Positions 34,297 to 45,723 of a stretch of 64,000 nt of DNA are shown here, one piece after another. The DNA lies in assembly GCA_902806565.1 (NCBI GenBank), contig CADCXA010000032.1, forward strand, positions 124,001 to 188,000, written 5' to 3'. The notes under the pieces were generated by a model. That model worked only from the letters and a program-made list of their open reading frames with translations, did not search any database and was not told the DNA's origin. The number at the start of each line of letters is the position of its first letter. Position 1 is the first letter of the stretch. This DNA comes from Hypoxylon rubiginosum (Eukaryota > Ascomycota > Sordariomycetes > Xylariales > Hypoxylaceae). Both the position numbers and the translations under genes were made by a program.

Positions 34297-36499
34297 GATA
34301 TCAACATAGCCGAACTACTGAGTTTGAATACTTTATTCAGAAATCTAACGGTTGCCTATACGCAATCTAGGGTTTGAAGAAGGACGAATGGATAGATTTG
34401 GTTTCCGTGTACTTACGTAGATACGAACCCGGGTACCTGTGCATACCATTGAATTCTACCTAGCTAAAGGCTTCGTTATTTAATGTCAAGAGTTGCTCCC
34501 GACTTATTCACCTCCTAGGTCTGTGCACAAAATGACCGAAGTCAGGATCTACCTATGATCCTTGCGCAAGCAGACAACCTCAGTTGGATCGTGGGCCATT
34601 CCATCTTCATAATGTATTGGATGGGCGTTGAGCACATCTCCTTCCGCGCGAGAAGAGGTACCTAAACCGCACCCGAACTGCTACCTGGTATGTAACACAG
34701 CCGATGAATTGGATGGATTATGTAGCGTTATCCCCAGGTAATGATCATGCATCGTGCCAACATACAAATCATCCAACTTCCAGGTTATGCACGGTACCAA
34801 TTGTGGGGAAATCGTCAAGTTTCACAATGTGACTCTGCGATGCGACCCCAAAACATTTTCGTTTGATAATCTCATCATTGAAGAAGGAATGAGTAGGTAC
34901 AAGCGTGCCGTGGAACCATTCCATTACCGACAACTCGGCGTCTTGTCATCGTTGTATGGCCGGTTGAAATGCGACAAGGTTTCACTGCAGCGTTTCGAGT
35001 CATTGGAAAACCGACGTTACCTCCATTAAACCATGCGCTAGTTCGACAATTATCACTTGAAAGGGAAAGAAATCGAAAGGGGAAACGGACATGATCAGAT
35101 CATCTACGTTGTGCAGCCCATTAACCCGATCCCCTTAGGTGCATACTGTAAAAAAGAATTAGATACACGGACACAAGCCACAGTTAAGGGGGTGGCTAGT
35201 GCGGGTGGTGTAAAACCATTCAAGAAATTTAGAAATGCGTCTTATATGTAGGTCTGAATAGCTTCAAAACTTAGCTAGCAAAGTAGATTTACACTCGGAT
35301 CAGTCGCGATGGGGAAAGGTTGAGGTGGCCAGTTTTATCATATTATCTGCATAAATTTACATGCAAGTAACTGGACAAGAATAGGCCGGCTAACCACGAA
35401 GAGACGAACAGGCTATATAGTGATAATCCAAAGACTCCCATTTCGGAGGCCGATACTGTTTGCTGCTTATGGCGCCACGAACTAGGTATCCATAGTCGGT
35501 GAGGTCAATTGACTTAGAAACTTAACTCCCTCTTGTATTTTCTAACCTCGCTTCCAATTGCTAAGAGTTGCGGGAAGAAAAGAAGCCACATTTCAAAGGC
35601 ATATTAGCAAGTAATTAACCACAGCATATAGAGTCGGAAATTACAATCGTCGAGATGCCTCTTCTTATTGCCCCTTACAACAATGCTACGCATTTAGGTG
35701 ATAAGCTATCAACATTGCATGCAGTAAGTATGCAAACGATGACTGATCCAAATTCTACCTCTAGGGCAAGGGTTCAATTCTTATACACAAGATATTTATA
35801 TTTTTGATATCGTCATTATCGAACTTGGATGATCAGAAAGTGATTCGAGTAATGATAGTACGACCGTAATAGATCTACTAGCTGCATCATCTATAGACAG
35901 TGCCGCAACAAACGGCAATCTTATCGAAGATAAGAGAAGAGAAACACAAGAAAAACATAATACCAGATACCTTCGGGTCAATGAACAAGTTAAAAACTAA
36001 GGAAACACAGAATTGTGCTACGAAGTCGGGTAGACCCTTACAGGTTAGTAGCTCATTATCCCCATTCTCCTCGAATTGCAATAATTGATTAACATAGATG
36101 GCCATGTCATCACATACTGTACTCGCTTCGTTGACAAACTGAGGTAAGCTGGTCATATAATACTACAGCAGCATCATAACACGTATCGTGACTACCATAT
36201 GACCTACAGCTGGGTTCCATGTTTTTAATCTGAACTATACTAGTGGATAATGTGATAGCCTCCACATAGAGGCCTGAATAATGCTTCCGATAATGATCAG
36301 TAGATAATTTATCACTAATTTCATCTGATTGTCAATGGAAAAAGTCTATAAATTCCCCGCTCTCTGCTCAATATTTTGAAGCAACTCCCAAACCAGACCA
36401 TAGACAAGCATCGGGCCACGACCAATTCCTTGAAATAATTTAATCACATTGAGCAATAATTGTTATTTCATCTCGATTAAACTCACAACTCTTGGCAAA
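34297..36499. other. Intergenic, 2.2 kb, weak ORFs only
   Basis: No gene can be supported. A 91-codon ORF at 34,754-35,029 has fairly protein-like composition (YGRLKCDKVSLQRF near its end) but no recognisable relatives; it may be a relic. The part from 35.6 to 36.4 kb is AT-richer, with short overlapping ORFs on both strands. Confidence 0.4.
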
Positions 36500-36844
36500 A
36501 TGTCCACCCTGAAGGACCGGTATATGGCAGCCTCGGAAAAGTTCAATCGCTATGTCAAGGATAAGGATCTTTTACATGAAAAGGTTAACTACTGGGATCC
36601 TTCTCTAACTGAAGCGAAATTACGACTACTTAACGAAAAGCTATCCAAAGTTAAGCCGGCTGGGGAAGACTGTAAGAAACACATGAAAACTCTTAAAGGC
36701 TTTGTCGATGAGATAGATGCTTGGGAGACGTTACCAGAAGAGAAGCGTCACAAGATAAAAACAGCGTTGGAAGGGTACGAGGCAGCACTTGAAGAACTAA
36801 AAGAGTTTACTACGGCTAGCAAAGACATACTGGGGATATCTTAA
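36500..36844 (+). CDS. Small helical orphan protein
   Basis: A 114-aa ORF from ATG 36,500 (context aaaATGt) to TAA 36,844. It is highly charged, rich in Lys, Glu and Leu with heptad-like spacing (ENLY-free helices such as LTEAKLRLLNEKLSKVK and TALEGYEAALEELKEF), so it probably forms a helical bundle or coiled coil. There is no signal peptide, membrane segment or known domain, and no intron. The upstream ORF start at 36,449 is not an ATG. It lies alone between the dehydratase and the NLR gene. Function unknown; possibly lineage-specific. Confidence 0.5.
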   Translation: MSTLKDRYMAASEKFNRYVKDKDLLHEKVNYWDPSLTEAKLRLLNEKLSKVKPAGEDCKKHMKTLKGFVDEIDAWETLPEEKRHKIKTALEGYEAALEELKEFTTASKDILGIS

Positions 36845-37285
36845 GCTTCAGATGGCAAGTGGATAATGATTGAAGTATCTATTGGTACATGGGCCCTTTG
36901 TGGCTATATCTTCTAGACTTTATTAGACTTTCTTTTGGTATTCACACTATAGCCCCAGGGTTAGACTAGAACTAACAGTAAGGCTTCATGCATCATAACT
37001 ATAAAATACAACTATCTTATTCGTGGATATCTCAGCTAAGAACACCTACATAGCAGACTTTACCCAGGAATAGTCTGTAATAAGTCGCTCTTGGTTATCC
37101 ACTAACAGTGACAATCACAAGCACCAGCGCGTCACTTTCCTTAATGTTTGGCTCTGAACCGGCTTCATCCGAAAGGTGATGGAAGGACACGGCTCCGCCA
37201 GCAGCCTCAACCCATCTAGATTTGCCGGTGGGATTGATTCATCCAGAGCTGCGGAACGATTTCTCGTTACCTAGATATTTAGAAG
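36845..37285. other. Intergenic
   Basis: About 440 bp after the helical orphan. No gene or repeat seen. Confidence 0.5.
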
Positions 37286-37593
37286 ATGTATAAGAGGGCT
37301 CGGCGCTGCTTGCTAAATGGAAGCGGGGAAGGCGAGTTATCAACGTTGGGGTGTGGAAGGAATTCCCCGACGAGGCAAGCATGTGGGAGAATCGAACTGA
37401 CATAAGTGCCGGACTGGTACATGAATTCGATGCTGCCTCCTCGGATCAAGGAGCGAATAACGAGGGCGTGAAATTGATTGATGAGCGAATGCGTCAGGGC
37501 AAGGCAGACTACTTTGAAAGATGGAAAGGCCGTCTTCGTAGTGAGAATTCGTGTAAGAAATTAACAAACAACACTGCGGGTGTTAAAAACTGA
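37286..37593 (+). pseudogene. Chromodomain-like relic
   Basis: One frame carries WKRGRRVINVGVWKEFPDEASMW and then NRTDISAGLVHEF, and later FERWKGRLRSENS. Both resemble the core of fungal chromodomains (WKG, SENSW, then an acidic helix ending in L-x-x-F), as found in Ty3/Gypsy integrases and in accessory chromo proteins. The unit has no credible start, some key aromatic residues are missing, and it ends at TGA 37,593. It is best read as a fragment of a transposon or accessory gene; the match is by eye only. Confidence 0.35.
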
Positions 37594-37823
37594 ATCGCGT
37601 TTTAGAACGGGTCTCGGAGGGAAGGGAAGGGAAGGTCAGAATTGATACGTTGAAAAAAATGACTCAAAGCCCTAAAAAGGATCATCAGATTAGGTATTAT
37701 TATGGGAGAGAGGAGAGGGTTATTGAACTTAACGTAAAATGAAAGCATGAGAATATTACAGAATATAACAAACAACTATGTATGTAATTTTGCCGCACAC
37801 GAGGCTCGCAATGTGCCACACTG

Positions 37824-37826
<3 letters not shown>

Positions 37827-37855
<29 letters not shown>
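37827..37855. repeat. (AT)n microsatellite
   Basis: An uninterrupted AT dinucleotide run of about 29 bp, some 35 bp beyond the 3' end of the NLR gene. Such runs are length-variable and it could serve as a marker. Confidence 0.9.
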
Positions 37856-37857
<2 letters not shown>

Positions 37858-37889
37858 TATGTATATAAGAGTATTAATTATAAATAAGA

Positions 37890-40800
37890 TTAAGAATGGA
37901 ACTGGAGTAGTTTAACCACAGCCTTATATCCGTTCTGGGCGGCATATGACAGCGCATCATCCTTTGAGTCGACCCCAACCTGGCCTGTTTCCAGCAGCAG
38001 CTTAACCACGGCTCCGTGCTTATTCCCAGCGGCCCACGATAGTGGAGTCTGGTCATTATTATCCTTTGAATTAACCTCGACCTGGTGTGTCTCTAGTAGA
38101 AGCCTGACCACGGCTTCGTGCCCTCTCTCGGCGGCCCACGATAGTGGCGTCTGGCCATTGTTATCCTTTGAATCAACCTCGACCTGGTGTGTCTTTAGTA
38201 GAAGCTTAATTACGGCTTCGTGCCCTCCCTTGGCGGCCCACGATAGTGGCGTCTGGCCATTGTTATCCTTTGAATCAACCTCGACCTGGTGTGTCTCTAG
38301 TAGAAGTCTGATTACGGCTTCGTGCCCTTCGTCGGCGGCCCACGATAGTGGCGTACGGCCATATTTATTCTTTGAATCGACCTCGACCTGGTGTGTCTCT
38401 AGTAGAAGCCTGACCACGGCTTTGTGCCCTTTCTCAGCGACCCACGATAGTGGCGTCTGGCCATATATATCCTTTGAATCGACCTCGACCTGGTGTGTCT
38501 CTAGTAGAAGCCTAACCACGGCTTCGTGCCCTTCCTCAGCGACCCTCGATAGTGGCGTCCGGCCATATATATCCTTTGAATCGACCTCGACCTGGTGTGT
38601 CTCTAGTAGAAGCCTGACCACGGCTTCGTGCCCTTCGTCGGCGGCATACCATAGTGGCGTACGGCCATATTTATTCTTTGAATTGACCTCGACCTGGTGT
38701 GTCTCTAGTAGAAGCCTGACCACGGCTTCGTGCCCTCCCTCGGCGGCCCACGATAGTGGCGTCTTGCCATATTTATTATCCTTTGAATCGACCTCGACCT
38801 GGTGTGTCTCTAGCAGAAGCCTGACCACGGCTTCGTGCCCATTCTCGGCGGCCCTCGATAGTGGCGTCTGGCCATATTTATTATCCTTTGAATCGACCTC
38901 GACCTGGTGTGTCTCTAGTAGAAGCCTGACTACGGCTTCGTGCCCTTCCTCGGCGGCCCATGACAGCGGCGTCCGGTTATCGCTGTCCTTCGGATCGAGG
39001 CTTGTAGTAGTCTGACCGGCCTTCCGTAGAATAGGAATCAACGCTCCTAAAATATGATTCCTCGCCGCAATGTGCAAAAGGCTGGTTCCTTTATTTGGAC
39101 GATGGTACGAATACGTGCCAAGCCCGTGGTAAACACGCACCCATATGTCCGTAAGGGCATTTGATGGCCAGGCAAACAGTTCCAGAAGATCTTCCTGAGG
39201 GATGCCACGGGCATCGCTTTCTTTCGTGTGCATTACCCAAGAAGTCGTAGCATAATGCAATAAAGGAAAATCAGATTTCAGTTTATCTTCCTCGTCGCAC
39301 GTTGACTGTCTGATTTCGTCCATCGCTAAGTAGCGTATGCAGATCCTGGACAGCTGAAAATGTGCCAATCCGATTGCCGCACCAGTTGGTGCTGAGCTGC
39401 TGTCCATAATCAACAGACCGTTCTCGATAAAGAAGTCTTTGACGGACTGGTGGATGAACTGGATAATCTGAATATCATCTAAACCATCACTAGATAGTAT
39501 AACCTCGGCAAGACCACAACTAAGCGTTTGAATTCGTCTCTGCATTCTGTCGTTGTCCCGTATATAATTCCTACTCTTTTGGCATTCTTGTAATGACCGT
39601 TGTGGGCAATTCGGTTCAATAGCCATAGCCCATCGCAGCTCGTTCAATGTCAATGGCTTCATAGCAAAGCAAATCCATTGGATTAATTTCAGTGAATTTT
39701 GCTTGTCGATCATGTCTTGGACGAGCTTGCGGTATAGCTCGTCCAGGTCCCGAGGTATAGCCTTGATTTGTTCCTTAATCTCCTCTAGCCCTGCTCCTTC
39801 GATGTCCAGTTCCAACACTTGCTTTACTACAAGACGGGCCCACATGAAAACTCCGGAAGCGCCCGTCGTAATCAAAGCTGGAATTGGAGATTCAGCCAGT
39901 TCGGACGAACCAGAAAACTGGCCTTGTACGTAAGTAGAAATATCCTGAGCATTTTCATGCTCGGGACATATCTCAAACGGGCAGTCTCGGTCTAGAACTG
40001 GATAGTGACGACAAGTGACACATATGTGACACTGTAGATTGGTATTCGGGAGCGTCTGGAGCAGGGTTTTGAACCATTGAAATAGTTTGACCGCATTCTC
40101 TTTGCCACACTCGTCCAAGGCGTCGACAAATAGCCAGACTGGACGGGTCTTAAGGGCATTCGAAAGCGACAACTTGAAAAAGTCCTGAAGTTCGCGCTCA
40201 TGCCATTGCCACTGTTGACCTGGCTTGCCAATTTGTTCGCGCCTTTGCTGAAACTCATGGACTAGATCGGACAGTGCAATGGGCACCTGGCTGAGGACCT
40301 GATGAATAACAGATCGGAAGAAGCCTAGCGGGGTCTTCTGGAGATCATCACCGCGATCGTGGAAGAAGAAGGAAATGACGAGATCGCTACTTGTGGCCCT
40401 AAGAGTACTTTTCTGATTTTTGAGAGCATGCTTAAGCAATGTTGACTTCCCCGAGCCCGGCTTCCCCTTGATCCAGAGCAGACCTCGATTGGAAGCTTGC
40501 CAACTCGCATATGTGTCGTGTTGAAGCAGCCACTCGCATGTCCCATTGGCGGCCGGGTCAACGTCGTTGGCGCGGTCATACATCTGCGGAAAGGCTAGCG
40601 ATTGTAGGCAATTCCGTTCGTTCTCCGACAGATTCGGCTGTAATGGACCTGCAAAGTTCTGATGTTACTACTTCAAGCTAGACGGCTGATCTGCGGGAGG
40701 GTCTTATTCAAATACTCTTTGCGCTGGAAGGCGCCCGTCGAACAATGCCTTTGATTCGTTCGACGACCTTCTCGTACTCTTCGTCTTGAGGTCCAAACTT

Positions 40801-42096
40801 AACCATTTCTGAGTGTGTCCGATTGATGGGACATCTATACTCGAGCCCATCCTCCCATGGCCGACAGTGCGAAGCCGACTGGGGAGACACCAGAACTGCG
40901 CGGGGTCCGTCCATTTTCCACCTGCCCTCTCGGTCCTGTTTGTGTTAGCATAGCTTGCCTGGAGAGACGTGATGGGGACATACCTGTATGGCTGTCGGTG
41001 ACTGAAGTATTTCGTAGAAACAGATGACCTCGAACTCGCCTTTACGTCCTAACGCTGTCTGAAAGTATTCGTACTGTTGGTTGAGAACTTGGGAATTGGT
41101 TCCAATCGACTCGAGAAGGGCTCGGTTAGGCCCATCCGCCGCCATCGGCTTGAGGGAACTGATCTCCATGCCGTATTGTGGAACACCGAAAAAGACAATC
41201 CCGTATACTGCTTGAAAGAGCCTCTGGTGATCCTCGTCCTTCGCATTCGATAGTGATACGAGAGACTGCCAGTCTGTGAGAATACTGCATAATGGATCGT
41301 CTCAATGGCCTTACCTGCTTGACGACTAGACCGCCCAAACTATGGGCGACAATGACGATTGGCCGAAAGGTCGGACTGTTAGCTAACACTAGAAGACTAT
41401 TTAGAAGAGACTTTCCGAGGTCATCCAGGTTCTGGAAGCTGGTGCTTCCGTGAAGGGCTGAGTCGTAGCCATATATCATCACACGTGCGATGGGTTTGTC
41501 GCCATCCTCGCTGGTGATATGGTGCGGGAGTGCATCCCGTAGCCACATGTGCTCTCCCGCCTTCTCCTTGAACGATCCGAACGCATGTCCGCCAAGACCG
41601 GAAATCGCAATAATGCTAAAGAGGATGAGTAACGTACTTGGAACCGGAGGTAGGATACATACTCAACCTTGTGATCCTCCGGGGGAGGGGTGTAGAGAGT
41701 CGTGACACCAAGAAATTTATCATCAAGTATCAATACTTGTGGCTCGGTTGGCTCGGTGGGCCCGGTGGGATGTGGAGGAAGAGGTATTCGTAGTTGACGA
41801 GGAGTGCCCCGAAAGGAGACAGTGGCAGTCTGCGAACGCCCATGAATCTCGTTGGCCAAGGACCTGACAGCCGGGTTAGCAGAGTCGTCTTGCTCTGCCA
41901 GGAAAGACTGTAGACTGCCTCGGTCCCAGTCATGTGGTACACCGCGTACGCGGAATGTCCATCCTCCCTTTGGTGGGTGTTGATCTGTTGGCCGTCCGAA
42001 ACCTTTTGCCTCTTTGGAAATTTGGGATGGATATGGGAATAGGCTCTTTGTCGTGTACCTCCTAGCGGAGCAAGTTGAATGCCGCAAGGCTACCAT
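37890..42096 (-). CDS. Fungal NLR: esterase-like, NACHT and ankyrin repeats
   Basis: Five exons, 41,663-42,096; 41,315-41,615; 40,984-41,265; 40,716-40,935; 37,890-40,648, with introns of 47-67 nt, give 1,331 aa. Domain 1 (about 145-340) is a SesB-like alpha/beta hydrolase: GLGGHAFGSF and nucleophile elbow VAHSLGGLVVK with Ser237. The NACHT NTPase follows from about 435: Walker A GKPGSGKST (474-482), Walker B PVWLFVDALDECG (about 590-600). Ankyrin repeats fill 940-1,331, about ten nearly identical 34-aa units plus flanking weak ones. Proteins of this design act in fungal nonself recognition or cell death, with the repeats as sensor. An intact frame through all repeats argues for a functional gene. 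The short introns all close phase; the last begins inside AAG-A|GTATTT. Confidence 0.93.
38040..38990 (-). repeat. Near-identical tandem ankyrin-coding repeat array
   Basis: About ten units of 102 bp (some 105 bp) inside exon 5 of the NLR gene. The segment encoding GHEAVVRLLLETHQVEV is almost invariant. Differences cluster at the beta-hairpin and first-helix positions (NKYG/IYG/NNG, Q/K/R before TPLS, W/R/Y, E/G/D/K). Even synonymous positions are mostly shared, which points to recent duplication or gene conversion between units. Confidence 0.95.
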
Positions 42097-42836
42097 GTTT
42101 TACGGTGGCGTGTAGGTACCTAGACTATAATATCACAGTAGCGCTTTCCCCCTAATATAAATAGGGAGCGTATCGTTAGAATACATGCGAAGTATACTTT
42201 CCTAGATTGGACTGCACGGAAGAAGAACAGAATCTGTAAGCTGATGTTGTTGGGGTGAGTGTCAAACGCCCAGCCTCGTGGGCTGAATGGTGCGGGGTGG
42301 AATTTGCATCTTATCTGCAGGCAGGACTTTGACGTCTTTGCGTGAATTACTATTGGCTATAGGAAATATTACGAAAGCCCCGAGCTGCTGAAGCAGGCGT
42401 TGTACCAGGGAAGACTCTCGGTGTATTTTGATATTATATTTGTCAGGCCGAATACATTCGTCATCATATTAGATACTGAATAGGCGCCGACTCTTACGGA
42501 CGATACTTTATTAGAACAGTCCCAACACAGATATATGTGATTCTAGTCTTCAAATCTCGACCTTCTAATGAGTTGAATTAAGTTAGCATCATATCTACAG
42601 TTTGGGCTCAGTGGCCATTTCTAAACATTGACTCGGTAGTCATCTACCAACAAGAGTCTACTTCTCAAACCCACGAGAGCATGTACTCGTCAAAAAAAAG
42701 GGGGCTTATCGATAACATGCTATTATCTGGCTTTCTTATCGATTAGAAATAATCGCGTTGACAATTGTGGTTTTTTATTCAGATGACGATTCCGAGCACA
42801 AACCAGTAGAGAGTTTTGTGCTTTTGATGGACAAGC
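42097..42836. other. Divergent intergenic: NLR and release-factor promoters
   Basis: 740 bp between the NLR start (minus) and the release-factor start (plus). A GTAGGTACCTAG motif lies at 42,111-42,123 just upstream of the NLR start codon. It marks the visible change from accessory to core-like gene content. Confidence 0.55.
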
Positions 42837-44191
42837 ATGTTGACGGCGCAATGGATGTGCCGTCGCTGCATAAAGGCATTGGCACAGCCCAGGAACTTCC
42901 AATTCCAACGATTAGCTAGCACAGGTGCGTAAATCCGTATTTTTGCATACAAAAGTATCTAATATTCTCTTCAGATTCGAGCACAAATCTACCTCCCGTC
43001 CTCCTCCAACGCGCCCGAAACATTGCCGCCGAGCATGATAAGCTAGCGGCTGCCCTTGCGAACGACTTTGATTCCAAGATCGCTAAGCGCGTAGGCGAAT
43101 TGTCGCGCGTCGCCGAAGCCTTAAAAGAATGGGAGGCCGCTCGATCCTCTATATCAGAGCTTGCTGCTCTCCTTCAGTCGCAAGATGCTGAGTTGCGCCA
43201 GCTAGCCAAGGAAGAGCTGTCGACGACGAACGCGAAAGTCGACACTCTTGCGACCGCCCTCTCGGCCTCTCTCACGCCGCGTGACCCCTTCGCAGATATG
43301 CCCTGCCTACTCGAGGTGCGCCCGGGGCCCGGCGGGATGGAGGGTCGCTATTTCGCCGACGCGGTGTTCCGCATGTACCGGCAATACTGCTCGCGCAAGG
43401 GCCTTCGCACCAACATACTCAAGTACGAAACCGTCGACGGGGCCGAATCCTCTACGGGCGGCGCGAGCGAGTCCCCCCTACAAGAAGCCGTCCTCGAGAT
43501 CCTAAACGCGGGCGCGTTCGACCAGTTCCGGGGCGAGGCGGGGATGCACCGGGTACAGCGCGTGCCGTCGACGGAGACGAGCGGGCGGACGCACACGAGC
43601 GCGGTCGCGGTATGGGTGCTGCCGTCGTTCCCGGAGGACGAGTCCGACATGGCCAACAGCGAGCAGAGCTTCAACGACCCGAACAGCCTCTTCTACGTGG
43701 ACCCGCGGGAGGTAAAAGAGGAGAAGATGCGGGCGAGCGGCGCGGGCGGGCAGCACGTGAACAAGACGGAGAGCGCGATCCGGCTGACGCACGAGCCGAC
43801 GGGGATCGCGGTGTCGATGCAGGACTCGCGGTCGCAGCACCGCAACCGGCAGTCGGCGTGGACGCTGCTGCGGTCGCGCATCGGCCAGCGGCGGCGCGAG
43901 GAGCGCGAGGAGGAGGCGTGGGCGCTGCGCAACAGCGTGCTGAGCAAGGACAAGATCACGCGCGGCAACAAGATCCGCACCTACAACTACAGCCAGGACC
44001 GGTGTACGGACCACCGGAGCGGCCTCGACGTGCACAACCTGCCGGACGTGCTCGAGGGCGGGGAGAGCTTGGACAGGGTCATGGAGAGCACCAGGGAGTG
44101 GCTCGTCAGGAAGGATGTCGAGACGCTGATCGCGGAGGAAGAGGCTGATGCTGCCGCTGCGACTAAGGGAGGGAGGAAGGGGAAGAAATAA
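42837..44191 (+). CDS. mrf1: Mitochondrial class-I peptide chain release factor
   Basis: Two exons, 42,837-42,924 and 42,975-44,191 (50-nt intron), 434 aa. Exon 1 encodes an Arg-rich, acid-free N-terminus (MLTAQWMCRRCIKALAQ) suited to mitochondrial import. The RF1 family is shown by EVRPGPGGMEG, FDQFRGEAGMHRVQRVPSTE, and the catalytic GGQ at about 287-289 in SGAGGQHVNKTESAIRLTH, then KIRTYNYSQDRCTDHR near the C-terminus. The GGQ loop triggers peptidyl-tRNA hydrolysis at mitochondrial stop codons. The codon-recognition region contains a Ser/Pro/Asp insert around SFPEDESDMANSEQ. Third positions are strongly G/C, which opens long fortuitous ORFs on the other frames. The C-terminal Lys/Arg tail is usual. 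Confidence 0.95.
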
Positions 44192-45723
44192 TTCGGCTCT
44201 CTTGCGACTATTCTACTTAGCTGTACTAACTACTTACATTGTATCAATTACAGCATAGATGTAAATATGTAAATATCTCGAGTACACGAGATGCTCCCTA
44301 TTTTCTGAGAGATCATCAGATACTAGATCGTTCCATATGGTGTCCAAGTTATACCGTGAGGTGTGAAGTTATCTCATAAGTCTTTTCTCTAAGCCTATTC
44401 AGACTTAGACTAAGCGGAAGCCAAGTCGACGGCACGAGCCTTCATCTAACGAAGTTAATTGACTACAACTCCTTCGTAGGCTCATTAATGACTTGACGAC
44501 GTCGATCAATTATCTGTTTGAGAATTCAATTGAAAGCCGGTTCAAGCCGCCATCTTCCGACCGTCCCATCATTCTCTCTTCCGTTTGTGAGATCAATGCC
44601 TAATCTTGATCCCTTAAATTCCCCAATACGCTAAGGATCTTCGTGTATCTAGTCCCTTGCTCTACATAGCACAGCTCCGTTACTTATTTTGTTCAAACCC
44701 TGATTAGGCAACCACTACTAATGATAAAACCACCGAGGTCCTCATAAAAGCTCGTGTTAGGTGCATTCTGACATCACGATATTATGAGTCAAGGGGCGGG
44801 ATAAGCCTTCTAGAAGCTGAGAGGCCGGCCAGACGATGCCGTAAACATCTAGACAGGCAGACTGGACAGCTTATCAAGGCTCGTACCTGAGGAGCTTCCT
44901 AAACCGGTAAGCGAAGCGTCACAGAAGCGGATTGTTCGACCGGTGTCTTATTCCCCGCAGATAAGTTATTGGAATCCAATATAGGCCACGAAATTATGTC
45001 AATGGGGCGGTTGGGTTTGGGGTGGTAGAATTGGAGAAGCCGGCCGAGTTCTGTTTTCTCACGGCCAGTTTAGTATGCCGGACAAATAGTAAACAAACAA
45101 CTAAAGAGGACCCTGAAATCGAACTGAACAAACCCATTGTCTTGGGTTGGACCATCCGGACCTTGCGCAAGCGCGGCTCACTCCCGCAGCACCCACTCCC
45201 TCATCTCTTGCTTGTGGTACGCGCATATGCATCGTCCAACACCGTGGCCCCGTACCTCGTCACGCAGGAGGGTAGCATCGAGACAAGGGGGCGGATCGCC
45301 GTGCTATCTCGCACCATCTTTGGCCAGCTACCTATCCTAGCCAAGCGAGGGGGAAAAACGAGATGGCGAATACAATGCTTACATGCTGTCGTGATCTACA
45401 CCCCGGCAGAAGGAAAAAGAGCTGTTGCTCTCAGGCAAATTGATCCACCAACCACCCGATGATCTAGATCCGAGCACTTATGCGTGCGGCGCAGGGCTTC
45501 TTTTTATTATTTCCCTTCCTTCTTCTACCTGCTCCTCCCCCCTCCCCCTCCCAACCGTCTGCTTTGCAGGAGCAACATTCCCCAGAATCTTGGCGCAGCA
45601 GATTCTTGGTCTTGGGAACGTCGTTGTACTAAGACGATCCAAACTTCGTCAGTCCCTTCTTTAATTGGGCCGGTCGAAATTCAAGCTCCGTGTACCTGCA
45701 TTCAACGGTGCTAGTCAGTCAAT
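44192..45723. other. Intergenic, carboxypeptidase upstream region
   Basis: 1.5 kb. The ORF at 45,022-45,462 lacks family motifs and probably lies in the promoter or 5' UTR. No RNA gene seen. Confidence 0.5.
45497..45560 (+). promoter_or_regulatory. Pyrimidine-rich promoter tract
   Basis: A 60-bp C/T stretch about 165-225 bp before the carboxypeptidase start. CT-rich tracts just upstream of transcription start sites are common in filamentous fungi. No TATA box is obvious. Confidence 0.45.

Noticed and set aside
38158..39015. 285-codon Ser/Thr/Cys repeat ORF on the plus strand
   Set aside because: Antisense of the ankyrin array; its periodicity only mirrors the 102-bp units.
43502..44148. 177- and 178-codon ORFs overlapping the release factor
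   Set aside because: Composition typical of GC-driven shadows; they overlap the GGQ-bearing frame.
45022..45462. 146-codon ORF upstream of the carboxypeptidase
   Set aside because: No motif, no splice signals linking it on, and it lies in a probable promoter.
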